Source: CAMDHY01 sp046156265 (GTDB lineage Bacteria; Pseudomonadota; Alphaproteobacteria; Rhizobiales; Segnochrobactraceae). From it: a stretch of DNA of 64,000 bases. The notes under the pieces were generated by a model. It worked only from the letters and a program-made list of their open reading frames with translations, made no database searches and was not told where the DNA came from. The stretch covers positions 434,001 through 498,000 of the forward strand of contig NZ_JAWDIR010000011.1 in assembly GCF_046156265.1 (NCBI RefSeq). The letters run 5' to 3'. A program made the translations under genes and the position numbers. Of the stretch, positions 17,747 through 26,789 are shown one piece after another. How positions within the stretch are numbered: the first letter of the stretch is position 1; each line of letters begins with the position of its first letter.

Positions 17747-17957
17747 AACCCCGCCGAAGACAGCCTCGCACCGGCTACGCCCGGCACCATGAAGCCGCCA
17801 TTTTGTGATGGGAGAGACCTCCAATTAGGCGGCGACCGCCTGCAGCCCACGATCAGGGTCGCGGAACCGGTGCTGGTGGATGTCTGTTAACCACGCCCGT
17901 GATAGGCCTCCGCACAGCGGGTGGTACGGGCGGCGTGATCGGCGACGGGAGTCAAGC

Positions 17958-19337
17958 ATGAAGGTCAGCACCGAGCAGGTGAGCGCCGGCGGGCCGCGGG
18001 TCGAGCGGGTCGAGCCGACGGCACACGCCGGTCGCGGCGGGGCGTTGACCCGCCGGGGTGTCGCGATGGCGCTGTTCGGCGCGGCGGCGGGGGCGATGTT
18101 CGCACCGACGCTCGCCCGCGCGGAGAGCCCGCTGCAGGCGTTGCAGAACTACCAGCTGCGCGCCGAGTGGGCGGACAAGTACGACACCGCCATCGCCGAG
18201 CTCAACCAGGTGAAGGGCACGCAGCCGACGCTGTCGCCGATGACGGCGGTGCAGATCGAGCAGTCGATCCCCGTCTACCAGCAGATCGTGGCACGGGGCG
18301 GCTGGCCGACCCTGCCCGAGAAGACCCGCCTCAAGCTCGGCTCGCGGGATCGCGCCGTCGGCACCCTGCGCGAGCGGCTGATGATCTCCGGCGATCTCGC
18401 GGCCGCGGGTGGTCGCCAGGACACCTTCGATTCCTACGTCGACGGCGCCGTGCGGCGCTTCCAGGTTCGCCACGGCCTGCAGCCGGACGGCATCGTTGGC
18501 GGCGCCACCGTGCTCGCCCTCAACGTGCCGGCCGACCAGCGCCTGCGCCAGCTCGAGCTCAACCTCGTGCGCGTTCGCTCGATGTCCGGCTTCCTCGGCG
18601 AGCGCTACGTGATGGTCAACATCCCGTCGGCGGAGATCGAGGCGGTCGAGGGCGACGTCGTGCGCTCCCGCCACACCGGTGTCGTCGGCAAGATCGACCG
18701 GCAGTCGCCGATCCTCTCGGCGAAGATCCAGGAGATCAATTTCAATCCGTACTGGCACGTGCCGGAGTCGATCATCCGCAAGGACCTGATTCCGAAGATG
18801 CTGGCGGATCCGCAGTACCTCGTGAAGAACCGCATCCGCATCTACGACGGCCGGGGCAACGAGCTGCAGGCGACCGACATCGACTGGAACACCGACCAGG
18901 CGACGCAGTACCTGTTCCGCCAGGAGCCCGGCGTCGAGAACTCGATGGGTTCGGTGAAGATCAACTTCCCGAACACGCACGCCGTCTACATGCACGACAC
19001 ACCGCAGAAGAGCCTGTTCGGCCAGAATGCCCGGTTCCATTCCTCCGGCTGCGTGCGCGTGCAGAACGTCCGCGAGCTCGTCTCATGGCTGCTCGAGACC
19101 AATCCGGAGTGGCCGAAGAGCCGCATCGACGAGGCGATCCGCACCGGCGAGCGCATCGACGCGAAGCTGCAGGCGCCGGTCCCGGTCTACTTCAACTACG
19201 TCACCGCCTGGGCGACGCAGGACGGCATCGTCCACTTCCGCGACGACATCTACCAGCGCGACATGGGCGACGCGGTCGCGATGAACACGACCGGCGCTCC
19301 GGTCGCCGAGGAAGCCTACTTCCAGCTTCCGCAGTAA
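17958..19337 (+). CDS. L,D-transpeptidase (LdtP-like) with twin-arginine-like leader
   Basis: A 459-residue periplasmic enzyme that makes 3-3 cross-links in peptidoglycan or attaches proteins to it. The N-terminus has a long n-region, then TRRGVAMALFGAAAGAMFA (31-49), a Tat-like signal with cleavage near ARA (55). A peptidoglycan-binding domain spans about 125-190, and the YkuD catalytic domain is about 215-385 with H346 and nucleophile C365 in HSSGCVRV. ATG at 17958 has GGGAG at a good distance. It follows ldtR by about 210 bases, the intergenic stretch containing TTAACC. It is presumably the LdtR target. A hairpin at 19369-19398 may end its transcript. Confidence 0.9.
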   Translation: MKVSTEQVSAGGPRVERVEPTAHAGRGGALTRRGVAMALFGAAAGAMFAPTLARAESPLQALQNYQLRAEWADKYDTAIAELNQVKGTQPTLSPMTAVQIEQSIPVYQQIVARGGWPTLPEKTRLKLGSRDRAVGTLRERLMISGDLAAAGGRQDTFDSYVDGAVRRFQVRHGLQPDGIVGGATVLALNVPADQRLRQLELNLVRVRSMSGFLGERYVMVNIPSAEIEAVEGDVVRSRHTGVVGKIDRQSPILSAKIQEINFNPYWHVPESIIRKDLIPKMLADPQYLVKNRIRIYDGRGNELQATDIDWNTDQATQYLFRQEPGVENSMGSVKINFPNTHAVYMHDTPQKSLFGQNARFHSSGCVRVQNVRELVSWLLETNPEWPKSRIDEAIRTGERIDAKLQAPVPVYFNYVTAWATQDGIVHFRDDIYQRDMGDAVAMNTTGAPVAEEAYFQLPQ

Positions 19338-19368
19338 CGCGCCTGGCGCCTCGACCGGCGCAGAGTTC

Positions 19369-19398
19369 ACGGCCGCGGGCTGAAAGGTCCGCGGCCGT
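19369..19398 (+). terminator. Hairpin after the L,D-transpeptidase gene
   Basis: ACGGCCGCGG (19369-19378) pairs perfectly with CCGCGGCCGT (19389-19398) around the 10-base loop GCTGAAAGGT, 32 bases after the stop. The following CTTCGTCT is only moderately T-rich, so this may be a weak or Rho-assisted terminator. The rest of the interval to glyA holds no gene. Confidence 0.55.
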
Positions 19399-19589
19399 CT
19401 TCGTCTCCGCGGGCCACTCCCGGTGCGACGTCGCCTACGCCGCCCCGCGGTGTCGCGTCCGTGCTTGGTTCACCCGGGCGCCCATGCTAAGTGCGCTTCG
19501 ACCCGGCGGACGGCATCCGCCGATCGCGCCGGCGGCCCGGGGAAGGGCCGTTGCCGCGTCCGTAACGACCCTCGTTGGAGCGAGTTGAC

Positions 19590-20894
19590 ATGGCCACGGT
19601 CACCGCCGCCGTTCGGGCCGCCGAAAGCGGCTTCTTCACGCGCCCCCTCGATCAGACGGATCCCGAACTGTTCGGCGCCATCCGCTCCGAGCTCGGCCGC
19701 CAGCGCGACGAGATCGAGCTGATCGCCTCGGAGAACATCGTCTCCCGCGCGGTGCTCGAGGCGCAGGGCTCGGTGCTGACCAACAAGTACGCCGAGGGCT
19801 ATCCCGGCCGGCGCTACTATGGCGGCTGCCAGTATGTCGACGTCGCCGAGACGCTCGCCATCGAGCGGGCGAAGCAGCTGTTCAACGCCGGCTTCGCCAA
19901 CGTCCAGCCGCACTCGGGCGCCCAGGCGAACCAGGCGGTGTTCCTGGCGCTGCTGCAGCCGGGCGATGCCTTCATGGGTCTGGATCTGGCCGCGGGCGGT
20001 CACCTGACCCACGGCGCCCCGGTCAACCTCTCCGGCAAGTGGTTCAAGCCGGTGCCCTATCACGTCAACCGCGACGACGAGCTGATCGACTTCGGCATGG
20101 TCGAGCGCCTCGCTCGCGAGCACAAGCCGAAGCTCATCATCGCCGGCGGCTCCGCCTATCCGCGCGTCATCGACTTCGCCCGCTTCCGGGCGATCGCCGA
20201 CGAGATCGGCGCGCTGTTCATGGTCGACATGGCGCACTTCGCCGGTCTCGTCGCCGGCGGTGTGCACCCGAACCCGCTCGACCACGCCCACGTCGTCACC
20301 ACCACCACCCACAAGACGCTGCGCGGCCCGCGCGGCGGCATGATCCTGACCAACGACGAGGCGCTCGCCAAGAAGTTCAACTCGGCCGTCTTCCCGGGCC
20401 TGCAGGGCGGCCCGCTGATGCACGTTATCGCGGCGAAGGCCGTTGCTTTCGGCGAGGCGTTGCAGCCGTCCTTCAAGCTCTACGCGAAGCAGGTGGTGGA
20501 GAACGCCAAGGCGCTCGCCGAGACGCTGACGGGCCACGGCTTCCGCATCGTCTCCGGCGGCACCGACACCCATCTCGCCCTCGTCGACCTCCGGCCGAAG
20601 GGCCTGACCGGCAAGGTGTCGGAGCTGGCGCTCGGCCGCGCCCACCTCACCTGCAACAAGAACGGCATTCCCTACGACACCGAGAAGCCGATGGTGACGT
20701 CGGGCATCCGCCTCGGCACGCCGGCCGGCACGACCCGCGGCTTCGGCGTCGCCGAGTTCCAGGAGATCGGCGACATGATCGCCGAGGTGCTGGGGGTGCT
20801 GTCGCAGAAGGGCGTCGAGGCCGACGGTCTGGTCGAGGAAAAGGTGCGCGGCCGCGTCAAGGCGCTCGTCGACCGCTTCCCGATCTACGGCTGA
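19590..20894 (+). CDS. glyA: Serine hydroxymethyltransferase
   Basis: A 434-residue PLP enzyme that interconverts serine and glycine while charging tetrahydrofolate, the main one-carbon source of the cell. The PLP lysine is K242 in TTTTHKTLRGPRGG. The substrate loop IELIASENIVSRAV (42-55) and the YAEGYPGRRYYGG motif (68-79) are intact. ATG at 19590 has GGAG nine bases upstream and gives the usual alphaproteobacterial N-terminus MATVTAAVRAA. It heads the glyA-nrdR-ribDEH-nusB-thiL series, whose short gaps and overlaps suggest one or two long operons. Confidence 0.97.
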   Translation: MATVTAAVRAAESGFFTRPLDQTDPELFGAIRSELGRQRDEIELIASENIVSRAVLEAQGSVLTNKYAEGYPGRRYYGGCQYVDVAETLAIERAKQLFNAGFANVQPHSGAQANQAVFLALLQPGDAFMGLDLAAGGHLTHGAPVNLSGKWFKPVPYHVNRDDELIDFGMVERLAREHKPKLIIAGGSAYPRVIDFARFRAIADEIGALFMVDMAHFAGLVAGGVHPNPLDHAHVVTTTTHKTLRGPRGGMILTNDEALAKKFNSAVFPGLQGGPLMHVIAAKAVAFGEALQPSFKLYAKQVVENAKALAETLTGHGFRIVSGGTDTHLALVDLRPKGLTGKVSELALGRAHLTCNKNGIPYDTEKPMVTSGIRLGTPAGTTRGFGVAEFQEIGDMIAEVLGVLSQKGVEADGLVEEKVRGRVKALVDRFPIYG

Positions 20895-20915
20895 GCAGGA
20901 GCCGCGAAACCCCCG

Positions 20916-21395
20916 ATGCGGTGCCCCTATTGCGGCGGCGAAGATACCCAGGTGAAGGACTCGCGCCCGAGCGAGGACAACACCGCGATCCGCCGCCGCC
21001 GCGTCTGCGTCACCTGCGGGGGCCGCTTCACCACCTTCGAGCGGGTGCAGCTGCGTGAGCTGATGGTGGTCAAGCGCTCGGGCCGGCGCGTGCCGCTCGA
21101 CCGCGACAAGCTCGCCCGCTCGGTGGCGATCGCGCTGCGCAAGCGGCCGGTGGAGCCGGAGCGGGTCGAGCAGATGGTCTCCGGCATCGTCCGCCAGCTC
21201 GAGAACCTCGGCGAGAGCGAGGTGACCGCCGAGCAGATCGGCCACCTTGTCATGGAAGGTCTGAAGGCGATCGACGATGTCGCCTATGTGCGCTTCGCCT
21301 CCGTCTACCGGAACTTCCGCGAGGCCAAGGACTTCGGGGTCTTTCTCGATGAGCTCGCCTCTCGCGGCGAGGGCGAGACCGGCGGCCGGGACTGA
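20916..21395 (+). CDS. nrdR: Transcriptional repressor NrdR
   Basis: A 159-residue regulator that represses ribonucleotide reductase genes in response to ATP/dATP levels. The N-terminal zinc ribbon is visible as CPYCGGEDTQVKDSR and VCVTCGGRFTTFERV. An ATP-cone domain follows at about 49-139 (VVKRSGRRVPLDRDKLARSV). Length is standard. It lies 21 bases after glyA and four bases before ribD, in the order seen across Hyphomicrobiales, so it is probably part of the same transcript. No NrdR box was recognised in the window; its targets are elsewhere. Confidence 0.96.
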   Translation: MRCPYCGGEDTQVKDSRPSEDNTAIRRRRVCVTCGGRFTTFERVQLRELMVVKRSGRRVPLDRDKLARSVAIALRKRPVEPERVEQMVSGIVRQLENLGESEVTAEQIGHLVMEGLKAIDDVAYVRFASVYRNFREAKDFGVFLDELASRGEGETGGRD

Positions 21396-21399
21396 TCTC

Positions 21400-22548
21400 A
21401 TGCAGGCTGTGAAGGGGCGGGGCGCGAGCCCATCGCCCGACGAGGATCGCCGCTGGATGAGCGCGGCGCTGGCGCTCGGCCGGCGCAATGCCGGTCGCGC
21501 GTGGCCCAATCCGGCGGTGGGCGCAATCATCGTGCGCGATGACGGCGACGGACCGCGCGTCGTCGGCCGCGGCTGGACCGCGCCGGGCGGACGGCCGCAC
21601 GCCGAAACGGTCGCGCTCGCGCAGGCGGGGGCGCTCGCGCGCGGGGCGACGGTCTACGTCTCGCTGGAGCCGTGCTCCCACGTCGGCCGGACCGGGCCGT
21701 GCAGCGTCGCGCTGATCGAGGCGGGCGTCGATCGCGTCGTCTCCACCCTCGAGGATCCCGACATACGGGTGGCCGGCGACGGCCACCGGATGCTGCGCGA
21801 GGCCGGCATCGCCGTCACCACTGGCGTTTGTGCCGCGGAAGCGGCCCGCGAGCACGCCGGACACATCCGCCGTGTCCGCGACGGCCGCCCGCACGTGCGC
21901 CTGAAGCTCGCCGTTTCCGCCGATGGATTCGTCGGCCGCTTCGGCGAGCGCCAGGTGCCGATCTCCGGCGACGCCGCCCGCCAGGCCGGCCACGCACTGC
22001 GCGCCACCACCGACGGCATCCTCGTCGGAGTCGGCACGGCGCTGGTCGACGACCCGCTTCTCACCTGCCGGCTGCCGGGGCTCGCCGGGCGATCGCCGGT
22101 GCGCATCGTCCTCGACACCCATGGCCGGCTGCCGGTCGATTCGGCGCTGGTGCGCTCGGCCCACGAGGTGCCGCTGTGGGTGATCGCCGGCGGCGTCGCC
22201 GACCCGCGCCGCCTTGCGGAACTGGAGGCGACCGGCACCACCGTCATCGCCGCCCCGCTCACCGCCGAAGGGCGGATCGACCTCGGAACGGCGCTCGTCG
22301 CGCTCGCCGAACGCGGACTGACGACGCTGCTGGTCGAGGGCGGCCCGCGTGTCGCCACCGGTCTGCTCGAGGCGGGGCTCGTCGACGAGATCTTTCTCGT
22401 GCGGGCGCCCGATCCGATCGGCGGCGACGGCGTACCGGCGTTCATCGGCCGCTCGGTCGAGGACGTGCTGGCGGACCCGGCGTTCGTGTTGCTGAACGAC
22501 CGGCCCCTCGGGGAGGATCGGCTCGTGCATCTCTGGCGGAAGGACTGA
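21400..22548 (+). CDS. ribD: Bifunctional riboflavin deaminase/reductase
   Basis: A 382-residue two-domain enzyme for the second and third steps of riboflavin synthesis. The deaminase domain (about 15-155) carries the zinc motif H67-A-E69 and C92/C101 in PCSHVGRTGPC. The reductase domain (about 160-382) includes LKLAVSADGFVG and a late LLVEGGPRVATGLLEAGL NADPH/substrate segment. ATG at 21400 starts four bases after nrdR; in-frame codons further upstream lie inside nrdR and are not family-like. It is followed by ribE after five bases. No FMN riboswitch was seen upstream, so control is probably operon-level. Confidence 0.95.
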   Translation: MQAVKGRGASPSPDEDRRWMSAALALGRRNAGRAWPNPAVGAIIVRDDGDGPRVVGRGWTAPGGRPHAETVALAQAGALARGATVYVSLEPCSHVGRTGPCSVALIEAGVDRVVSTLEDPDIRVAGDGHRMLREAGIAVTTGVCAAEAAREHAGHIRRVRDGRPHVRLKLAVSADGFVGRFGERQVPISGDAARQAGHALRATTDGILVGVGTALVDDPLLTCRLPGLAGRSPVRIVLDTHGRLPVDSALVRSAHEVPLWVIAGGVADPRRLAELEATGTTVIAAPLTAEGRIDLGTALVALAERGLTTLLVEGGPRVATGLLEAGLVDEIFLVRAPDPIGGDGVPAFIGRSVEDVLADPAFVLLNDRPLGEDRLVHLWRKD

Positions 22549-22553
22549 GCGCC

Positions 22554-23183
22554 ATGTTCACCGGCATCGTCACCGACGTCGGCACCGTCGTCTCCGTCGT
22601 GGAACGGGAGACGGTGCGCCGCCTCGAGATCGACAGCGCCTACGATCCGGCCGGTATCGCCATCGGCGCCTCGATCGCCTGCAGCGGCGTCTGCCTGACC
22701 GTGGTCGAGGTCCGGCCGCACGCCGGCGGCGCCCGCTTCGCGGTCGACGCGGCACCGGAGACGCTGGCGCTGACGACGGCGGCCGACTGGCGGGCTGGCA
22801 CGCGCCTCAACCTCGAGCGGGCGCTGCGCATCGGCGACGAACTCGGCGGCCACATCGTTTCCGGCCACGTCGACGGCCTCGCCGAGATCGTCGTGCGGGA
22901 AGAAGTGGGGGAGGCGACCCGCTTCGACTTCCGTGTGCCGGCACAGCTCTCCCGCTTCATCGCCGAGAAGGGCTCGGTCTGCCTCGACGGTACCTCGCTG
23001 ACGGTGAATGCCGTCACCGGCGACGTCTTCTCGGTGCTGCTCATCCCGCACACGCTCGCCGTCACCACCTGGGGCGAGCGGCGCGTCGGCGACCGCATCA
23101 ACCTCGAGATCGACGTGATGGCGCGCTATGTGGCGCGGCTGGCGGAGGCGGGAGCGGCGGCGCAGGCCACGCCGCCGGCATAG
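22554..23183 (+). CDS. ribE: Riboflavin synthase, alpha subunit
   Basis: A 209-residue enzyme dismutating two lumazine molecules to riboflavin. Its two homologous barrels are visible. The first begins MFTGIVTDVGTVVSV with GASIACSGVCLTVVEV, and the second contains GGHIVSGHVDGLAEI and GSVCLDGTSLTVNAV. It lies five bases after ribD and is followed after about 130 bases by ribH, giving the ribD-ribE-ribH set. Genes for the other steps (ribA/ribB) are not in the window. The C-terminus is slightly extended by a low-complexity Ala-rich tail. Confidence 0.95.
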   Translation: MFTGIVTDVGTVVSVVERETVRRLEIDSAYDPAGIAIGASIACSGVCLTVVEVRPHAGGARFAVDAAPETLALTTAADWRAGTRLNLERALRIGDELGGHIVSGHVDGLAEIVVREEVGEATRFDFRVPAQLSRFIAEKGSVCLDGTSLTVNAVTGDVFSVLLIPHTLAVTTWGERRVGDRINLEIDVMARYVARLAEAGAAAQATPPA

Positions 23184-23309
23184 CAGGTCTGCACCGGGCG
23201 GAGCCGGCTGCGACCCCGCGCGGCTGGACAATCGGGTGGCGCCATGGTTCGAGTGCGCCCCGCGGCGACGGCCTCCGTCGCCGCCCAGAATTCTGAAGAG
23301 GCCGCCGCC

Positions 23310-23762
23310 ATGGACGACGATCAGCCGAACCTTCTCGTCATCGACGCGCGCTTCTACGAGGACATCGCCGACGCCCTGGTTTCCGGGGCGACGCAGGCGC
23401 TGCAAGCCGCCGGCGCGCGCTATGAGCGCCTCTCCGTGCCCGGCGTGCTGGAGATCCCCGCGGCTCTGTCGATGGCGCTGATCGCGGCGGAAGAGGGCGG
23501 CACCGAGTATGACGGCTACGTGCTGCTCGGCTGCGTCATCCGCGGCGAGACGAGCCACTACGACATCGTCGCCAACGAGTCGGCCCGCGCCGTGATGATG
23601 CTGACGATCGACGAGGGGCTCGCCCTCGGCAACGGCATCCTGACGGTCGAGAACGGCCCGCAGGCGTGGGCGCGCGCCTCCGTCGACGGCAAGGACAAGG
23701 GCGGGGCGGCTGCGAAGGCGGCGCTCGCCATGATCGCCGTCCGGTCGAAGCTCGGGCTCTGA
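23310..23762 (+). CDS. ribH: 6,7-dimethyl-8-ribityllumazine synthase
   Basis: A 150-residue lumazine synthase, forming the substrate of RibE from the RibD product and 3,4-dihydroxybutanone phosphate. The phosphate/substrate region VIRGETSHYDIVANES contains the catalytic H83, and GVLEIPAAL and GILTVENGPQAWARA are conserved. The ATG at 23310 is preceded by GAAGAGG eight bases upstream and gives a typical length. An in-frame start at 23244 would add 22 residues unlike the family. nusB follows six bases after the stop, a linkage conserved in many bacteria. Confidence 0.94.
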   Translation: MDDDQPNLLVIDARFYEDIADALVSGATQALQAAGARYERLSVPGVLEIPAALSMALIAAEEGGTEYDGYVLLGCVIRGETSHYDIVANESARAVMMLTIDEGLALGNGILTVENGPQAWARASVDGKDKGGAAAKAALAMIAVRSKLGL

Positions 23763-23768
23763 ACCGCG

Positions 23769-24272
23769 ATGGCTGATCCGGCGAAGACGTCGCGCGAGAC
23801 GCGGCCGGCCAACCAGCGCGGCGTGGCGCGGCTCGCCGCCGTGCAGGCGCTCTACCAGATGGAACTCGCCGGCACCGACATCGCCGACGTCGTCGCCGAG
23901 TTCGAGGCCTTTCGCCTCGGCAAGGAGATCGACGGCGAGCAGTACCGCTCGGCGGATGCCGGCTGGTTCCGCGACCTGGTCGGCGGCGTCGTGGCGGAGC
24001 AGCGGGCGATCGACCCGTCGATCCACGCTGCACTCGCGCACGACTGGCCGCTCGCCCGCGTCGACGCGACGCTCAGGGCGATCCTGCGCGCCGGCGTCTA
24101 CGAGCTGCGCCACCGTCCCGACGTGCCGGCGCGCGTCGTCATCACCGAATATGTCGACGTCGCCAAGGCGTTCTTCGCCGAGGACGAGCCGCGCATCGTC
24201 AACGCGGTGCTCGACCGGCTGGCCCGCGAGGTGCGGCCGGAGGAGTTCACCCCGGCGGCCCCGGGGTCGTGA
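23769..24272 (+). CDS. nusB: Transcription antitermination factor NusB
   Basis: A 167-residue all-helical RNA-binding protein that, with NusE (S10), binds boxA and supports antitermination at rRNA operons. Visible family features are the N-terminal RGVARLAAVQALYQMELAGT, the central LRAILRAGVYELRHRPDVPA and the late VITEYVDVAKAFFAEDEPRI. It starts six bases after ribH and its TGA overlaps the GTG of thiL (GTGA, 24269-24272), so the two are translationally coupled. Length is slightly above the bacterial average, as usual for alphaproteobacteria. Confidence 0.95.
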   Translation: MADPAKTSRETRPANQRGVARLAAVQALYQMELAGTDIADVVAEFEAFRLGKEIDGEQYRSADAGWFRDLVGGVVAEQRAIDPSIHAALAHDWPLARVDATLRAILRAGVYELRHRPDVPARVVITEYVDVAKAFFAEDEPRIVNAVLDRLAREVRPEEFTPAAPGS

Positions 24273-25279
24273 GCGGGACCGCCAGCGCGCCGCGCTCCGG
24301 CGAGGATGCGCTGATCGCGCGCCATTTCGCGCCGCTCGCCACCGCGGCGGGGGCTCTCGCTCTCACCGACGACACCGCCTTCTACATGCCGCCGCCGGGC
24401 TTCGACCTGGTGCTGACCAAGGACGCGGTGGCGGCCGGCATCCATTTCCTGGCCGACGATCCCGGTGCCACCGTCGCCCGCAAGGCGCTGCGGGTGAACC
24501 TCTCCGATCTCGCCGCAAAGGGCGCCACGCCCGTCGGCTACCTGCTGGCGCTCGGCCTGCCGGACGGCTGGACGGAAGCCTGGCTCGCCGACTTCGCCGC
24601 CGGCCTCGCCGCCGACCAGCAGACCTATGGCGTGTCGCTCTATGGCGGCGACACCATCCGCACCGTGGAGCGCGCGGTGATCTCGATCACAGCCTTCGGC
24701 CTTGTGCCGACCGGCGGCATGGTGCGGCGGGGCGCGGCGCAGGCGGGCCACCGCATCGTCGTCACCGGCACGATCGGCGACGCCGCGATCGGACTGAAGC
24801 TCCGGCTCGACGCCGGCCTCGGTGGCCGGCTCGGGCTGGCGGCGGCCGACGCCGACCACCTCCTCGACCGCTACGCCCACCCGCAGCCGCGGGTCGCTGC
24901 GGCCGCTGTCGTGCGCGACCACGCCCGGGCGGCGATGGACGTGTCCGACGGCCTCGTCGGCGACCTCCGCAAGATGGCGACGACCTCGGGCGTCGCGGTC
25001 CGCCTCGATGCGGCGCGGGTGCCGCTGTCGCCGGCCGCCGCCGCGGCCGTGGCGGCCGATCCGGCGCTGCTGGTGACGGCGATCACCGGTGGCGACGACT
25101 ACGAGATCGCCGCCGCCGTCCGGCCGGATGCGGTGGCGGCCTTCCTCGATGGCTGCGCCGCCGCCGGTGTGGCGGCGACCGAAATCGGCGAGGCTGTCAC
25201 CGGCGAGCCGGGTGTCACGGTCACCGGCGGCGACGGCGCGAGCCTCGGCATCGAGCGCGGGTCCTTCTCGCATTTCTGA
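24269..25279 (+). CDS. thiL: Thiamine-monophosphate kinase
   Basis: A 336-residue kinase making thiamine diphosphate from thiamine monophosphate. It is of the PurM-like ATP-binding superfamily. TLTDDTAFY-type metal residues lie near the N-terminus (ALTDDTAFYMPPP), VNLSDLAAKGATPVGYLLAL and YGGDTIR provide metal and nucleotide contacts, and AAMDVSDGLVGDLRKMA and ITGGDDYEIAAAV mark the C-terminal domain. The start is GTG at 24269, inside the end of nusB. It closes the tight glyA-thiL series; the next gene begins about 100 bases on. Confidence 0.94.
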   Translation: MSGTASAPRSGEDALIARHFAPLATAAGALALTDDTAFYMPPPGFDLVLTKDAVAAGIHFLADDPGATVARKALRVNLSDLAAKGATPVGYLLALGLPDGWTEAWLADFAAGLAADQQTYGVSLYGGDTIRTVERAVISITAFGLVPTGGMVRRGAAQAGHRIVVTGTIGDAAIGLKLRLDAGLGGRLGLAAADADHLLDRYAHPQPRVAAAAVVRDHARAAMDVSDGLVGDLRKMATTSGVAVRLDAARVPLSPAAAAAVAADPALLVTAITGGDDYEIAAAVRPDAVAAFLDGCAAAGVAATEIGEAVTGEPGVTVTGGDGASLGIERGSFSHF

Positions 25280-25377
25280 CCCGACGCGGCGGCGGACCCG
25301 GCCTATGGTGGAGCGCCGGGAACTGCGCGCCGTGATCTGCGCGCCGCGGACCGAGTTGCGTTAGGAGCCTCTGGCAG

Positions 25378-26592
25378 ATGACGACGGCGGCCGCTGCGAT
25401 CCCGGACGGCGACCGGCTGGCGAAGCGCAACGCCGTCGTGCTCGCCGGCGCGCAGGCGATCGGCGGCGCCACTGCCTCGATCACCATCGCCACCGGCGGG
25501 CTCGCGGGCCACTACCTGCTCGCCGAGGACAAGTCGCTCGCGACGCTGCCGATCACCTGCTTCGTCGTCGGCACGGCGGCGACGTCTATACCCGCGGCGA
25601 TGCTGATGCGCCGGATCGGCCGGCGCGCCGGCTTCATGGTCGGCGCCGTCGTCTCGGTCATGGGCGGGGCGGCGGCGTCCACCGCCATCCTGATGGGCTC
25701 CTTCCTCGGCTTCTGCCTGGCGGTGGCGCTCGGCGGCGCCTCGCAGGCCTTCGTCCAGCAGTATCGCTACGCCGCCGCCGACACGGCGAGCGACGCCTTC
25801 AAGCCGAAGGCGGTGTCGTGGGTGCTGTTCGGCGGGCTCGCCGCCGGCATCGTCGGGCCGCAGACGGTGATCCTGACCCAGGAGCTGTTCTCGCCGGTGC
25901 TGTTCGCCGGGCCGTTCGCAGCCCAGGCGGTGCTGGCGACCGCCGCCTGCCTGGTGCTCGCCTTCCTGCGCATCCCGACGCCACCGCCGCCCGACCCGAC
26001 CGTGCCGGGCCGGCCGCTGCGGGCGATCCTGCTCGAGCGCCGATTCCTTGTCGCCGCCGCCTGCGGGGTCTCGGCCTACGCGCTGATGAACCTCGTGATG
26101 ACGGCGGCACCCCTCGCCATGGTCGCCTGCGGCCTCAGCCACACGCAAGCTGCGCTCGGCATCCAGTGGCATGTGCTGGCGATGTTCGCGCCGAGCTTCG
26201 TCACCGGCAGCCTGATCGTCCGCTATGGCGCGCACCGGGTCGTCGCGGCCGGGCTGATGATTCTCGCTGCCGCCGGCCTCGTCGGCATGAGCGGCCTCGC
26301 GCTCGCGAACTTCTGGGGCGGGCTCGTGCTCCTCGGCCTCGGCTGGAACCTCGGCTTCGTCGGCGCCACCGCCATGGTGGTGCGGCTGGCGCGGCCGGAG
26401 GAACGGGCGCGGGTGCAGGCGGCCAACGATTTCCTCGTCTTCGGCTTCGTCGCGGTGGCCTCGCTCGCCTCCGGCCGGATCCTCGACGCCGCCGGCTGGG
26501 CGATGGTCAATGGCGTGACCATTGCCATCGTCGTGGCGTGCACCGCGCTGCTGATCGTCGACGCGACGACCGGAAAGCCGCGCACCGCCTGA
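25378..26592 (+). CDS. MFS transporter
   Basis: A 404-residue major facilitator with 12 likely membrane segments and short termini. The motif A loop after segment 2 reads LMRRIGRRAGFMVG and a second copy follows in the C-terminal half (RYGAHRVVAAGL). A GGASQAFVQQYRYAAAD segment in the first half resembles MFS proteins annotated as YgaY/arabinose-efflux-like transporters found between thiL and hppA in related genomes. The substrate is unknown. It starts with ATG at 25378, with an AGGAG stretch about 12 bases upstream. Confidence 0.85.
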   Translation: MTTAAAAIPDGDRLAKRNAVVLAGAQAIGGATASITIATGGLAGHYLLAEDKSLATLPITCFVVGTAATSIPAAMLMRRIGRRAGFMVGAVVSVMGGAAASTAILMGSFLGFCLAVALGGASQAFVQQYRYAAADTASDAFKPKAVSWVLFGGLAAGIVGPQTVILTQELFSPVLFAGPFAAQAVLATAACLVLAFLRIPTPPPPDPTVPGRPLRAILLERRFLVAAACGVSAYALMNLVMTAAPLAMVACGLSHTQAALGIQWHVLAMFAPSFVTGSLIVRYGAHRVVAAGLMILAAAGLVGMSGLALANFWGGLVLLGLGWNLGFVGATAMVVRLARPEERARVQAANDFLVFGFVAVASLASGRILDAAGWAMVNGVTIAIVVACTALLIVDATTGKPRTA

Positions 26593-26789
26593 GTTTAGAG
26601 CGGCTCCGGACGACTTGCGAATTTGGACGAAAGCGTGGCGGCGGCCCCTTGACGGCCTTCCGGCCGGGGGGCACGTTGCCCCACCACCGCGGACGGCGGC
26701 CTGAAGTCCGCCCGCGGTCCAGCCAATATCGAAGCGCTCCGCGGGCGTCCGACCCGGCAACAACGAGAGCGCCGCTCCACGGAGGAATT

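Noticed and set aside
23184..23309. FMN riboswitch before ribH
   Set aside because: The interval lacks the conserved RFN element blocks and is too short; the rib genes are simply in an operon.
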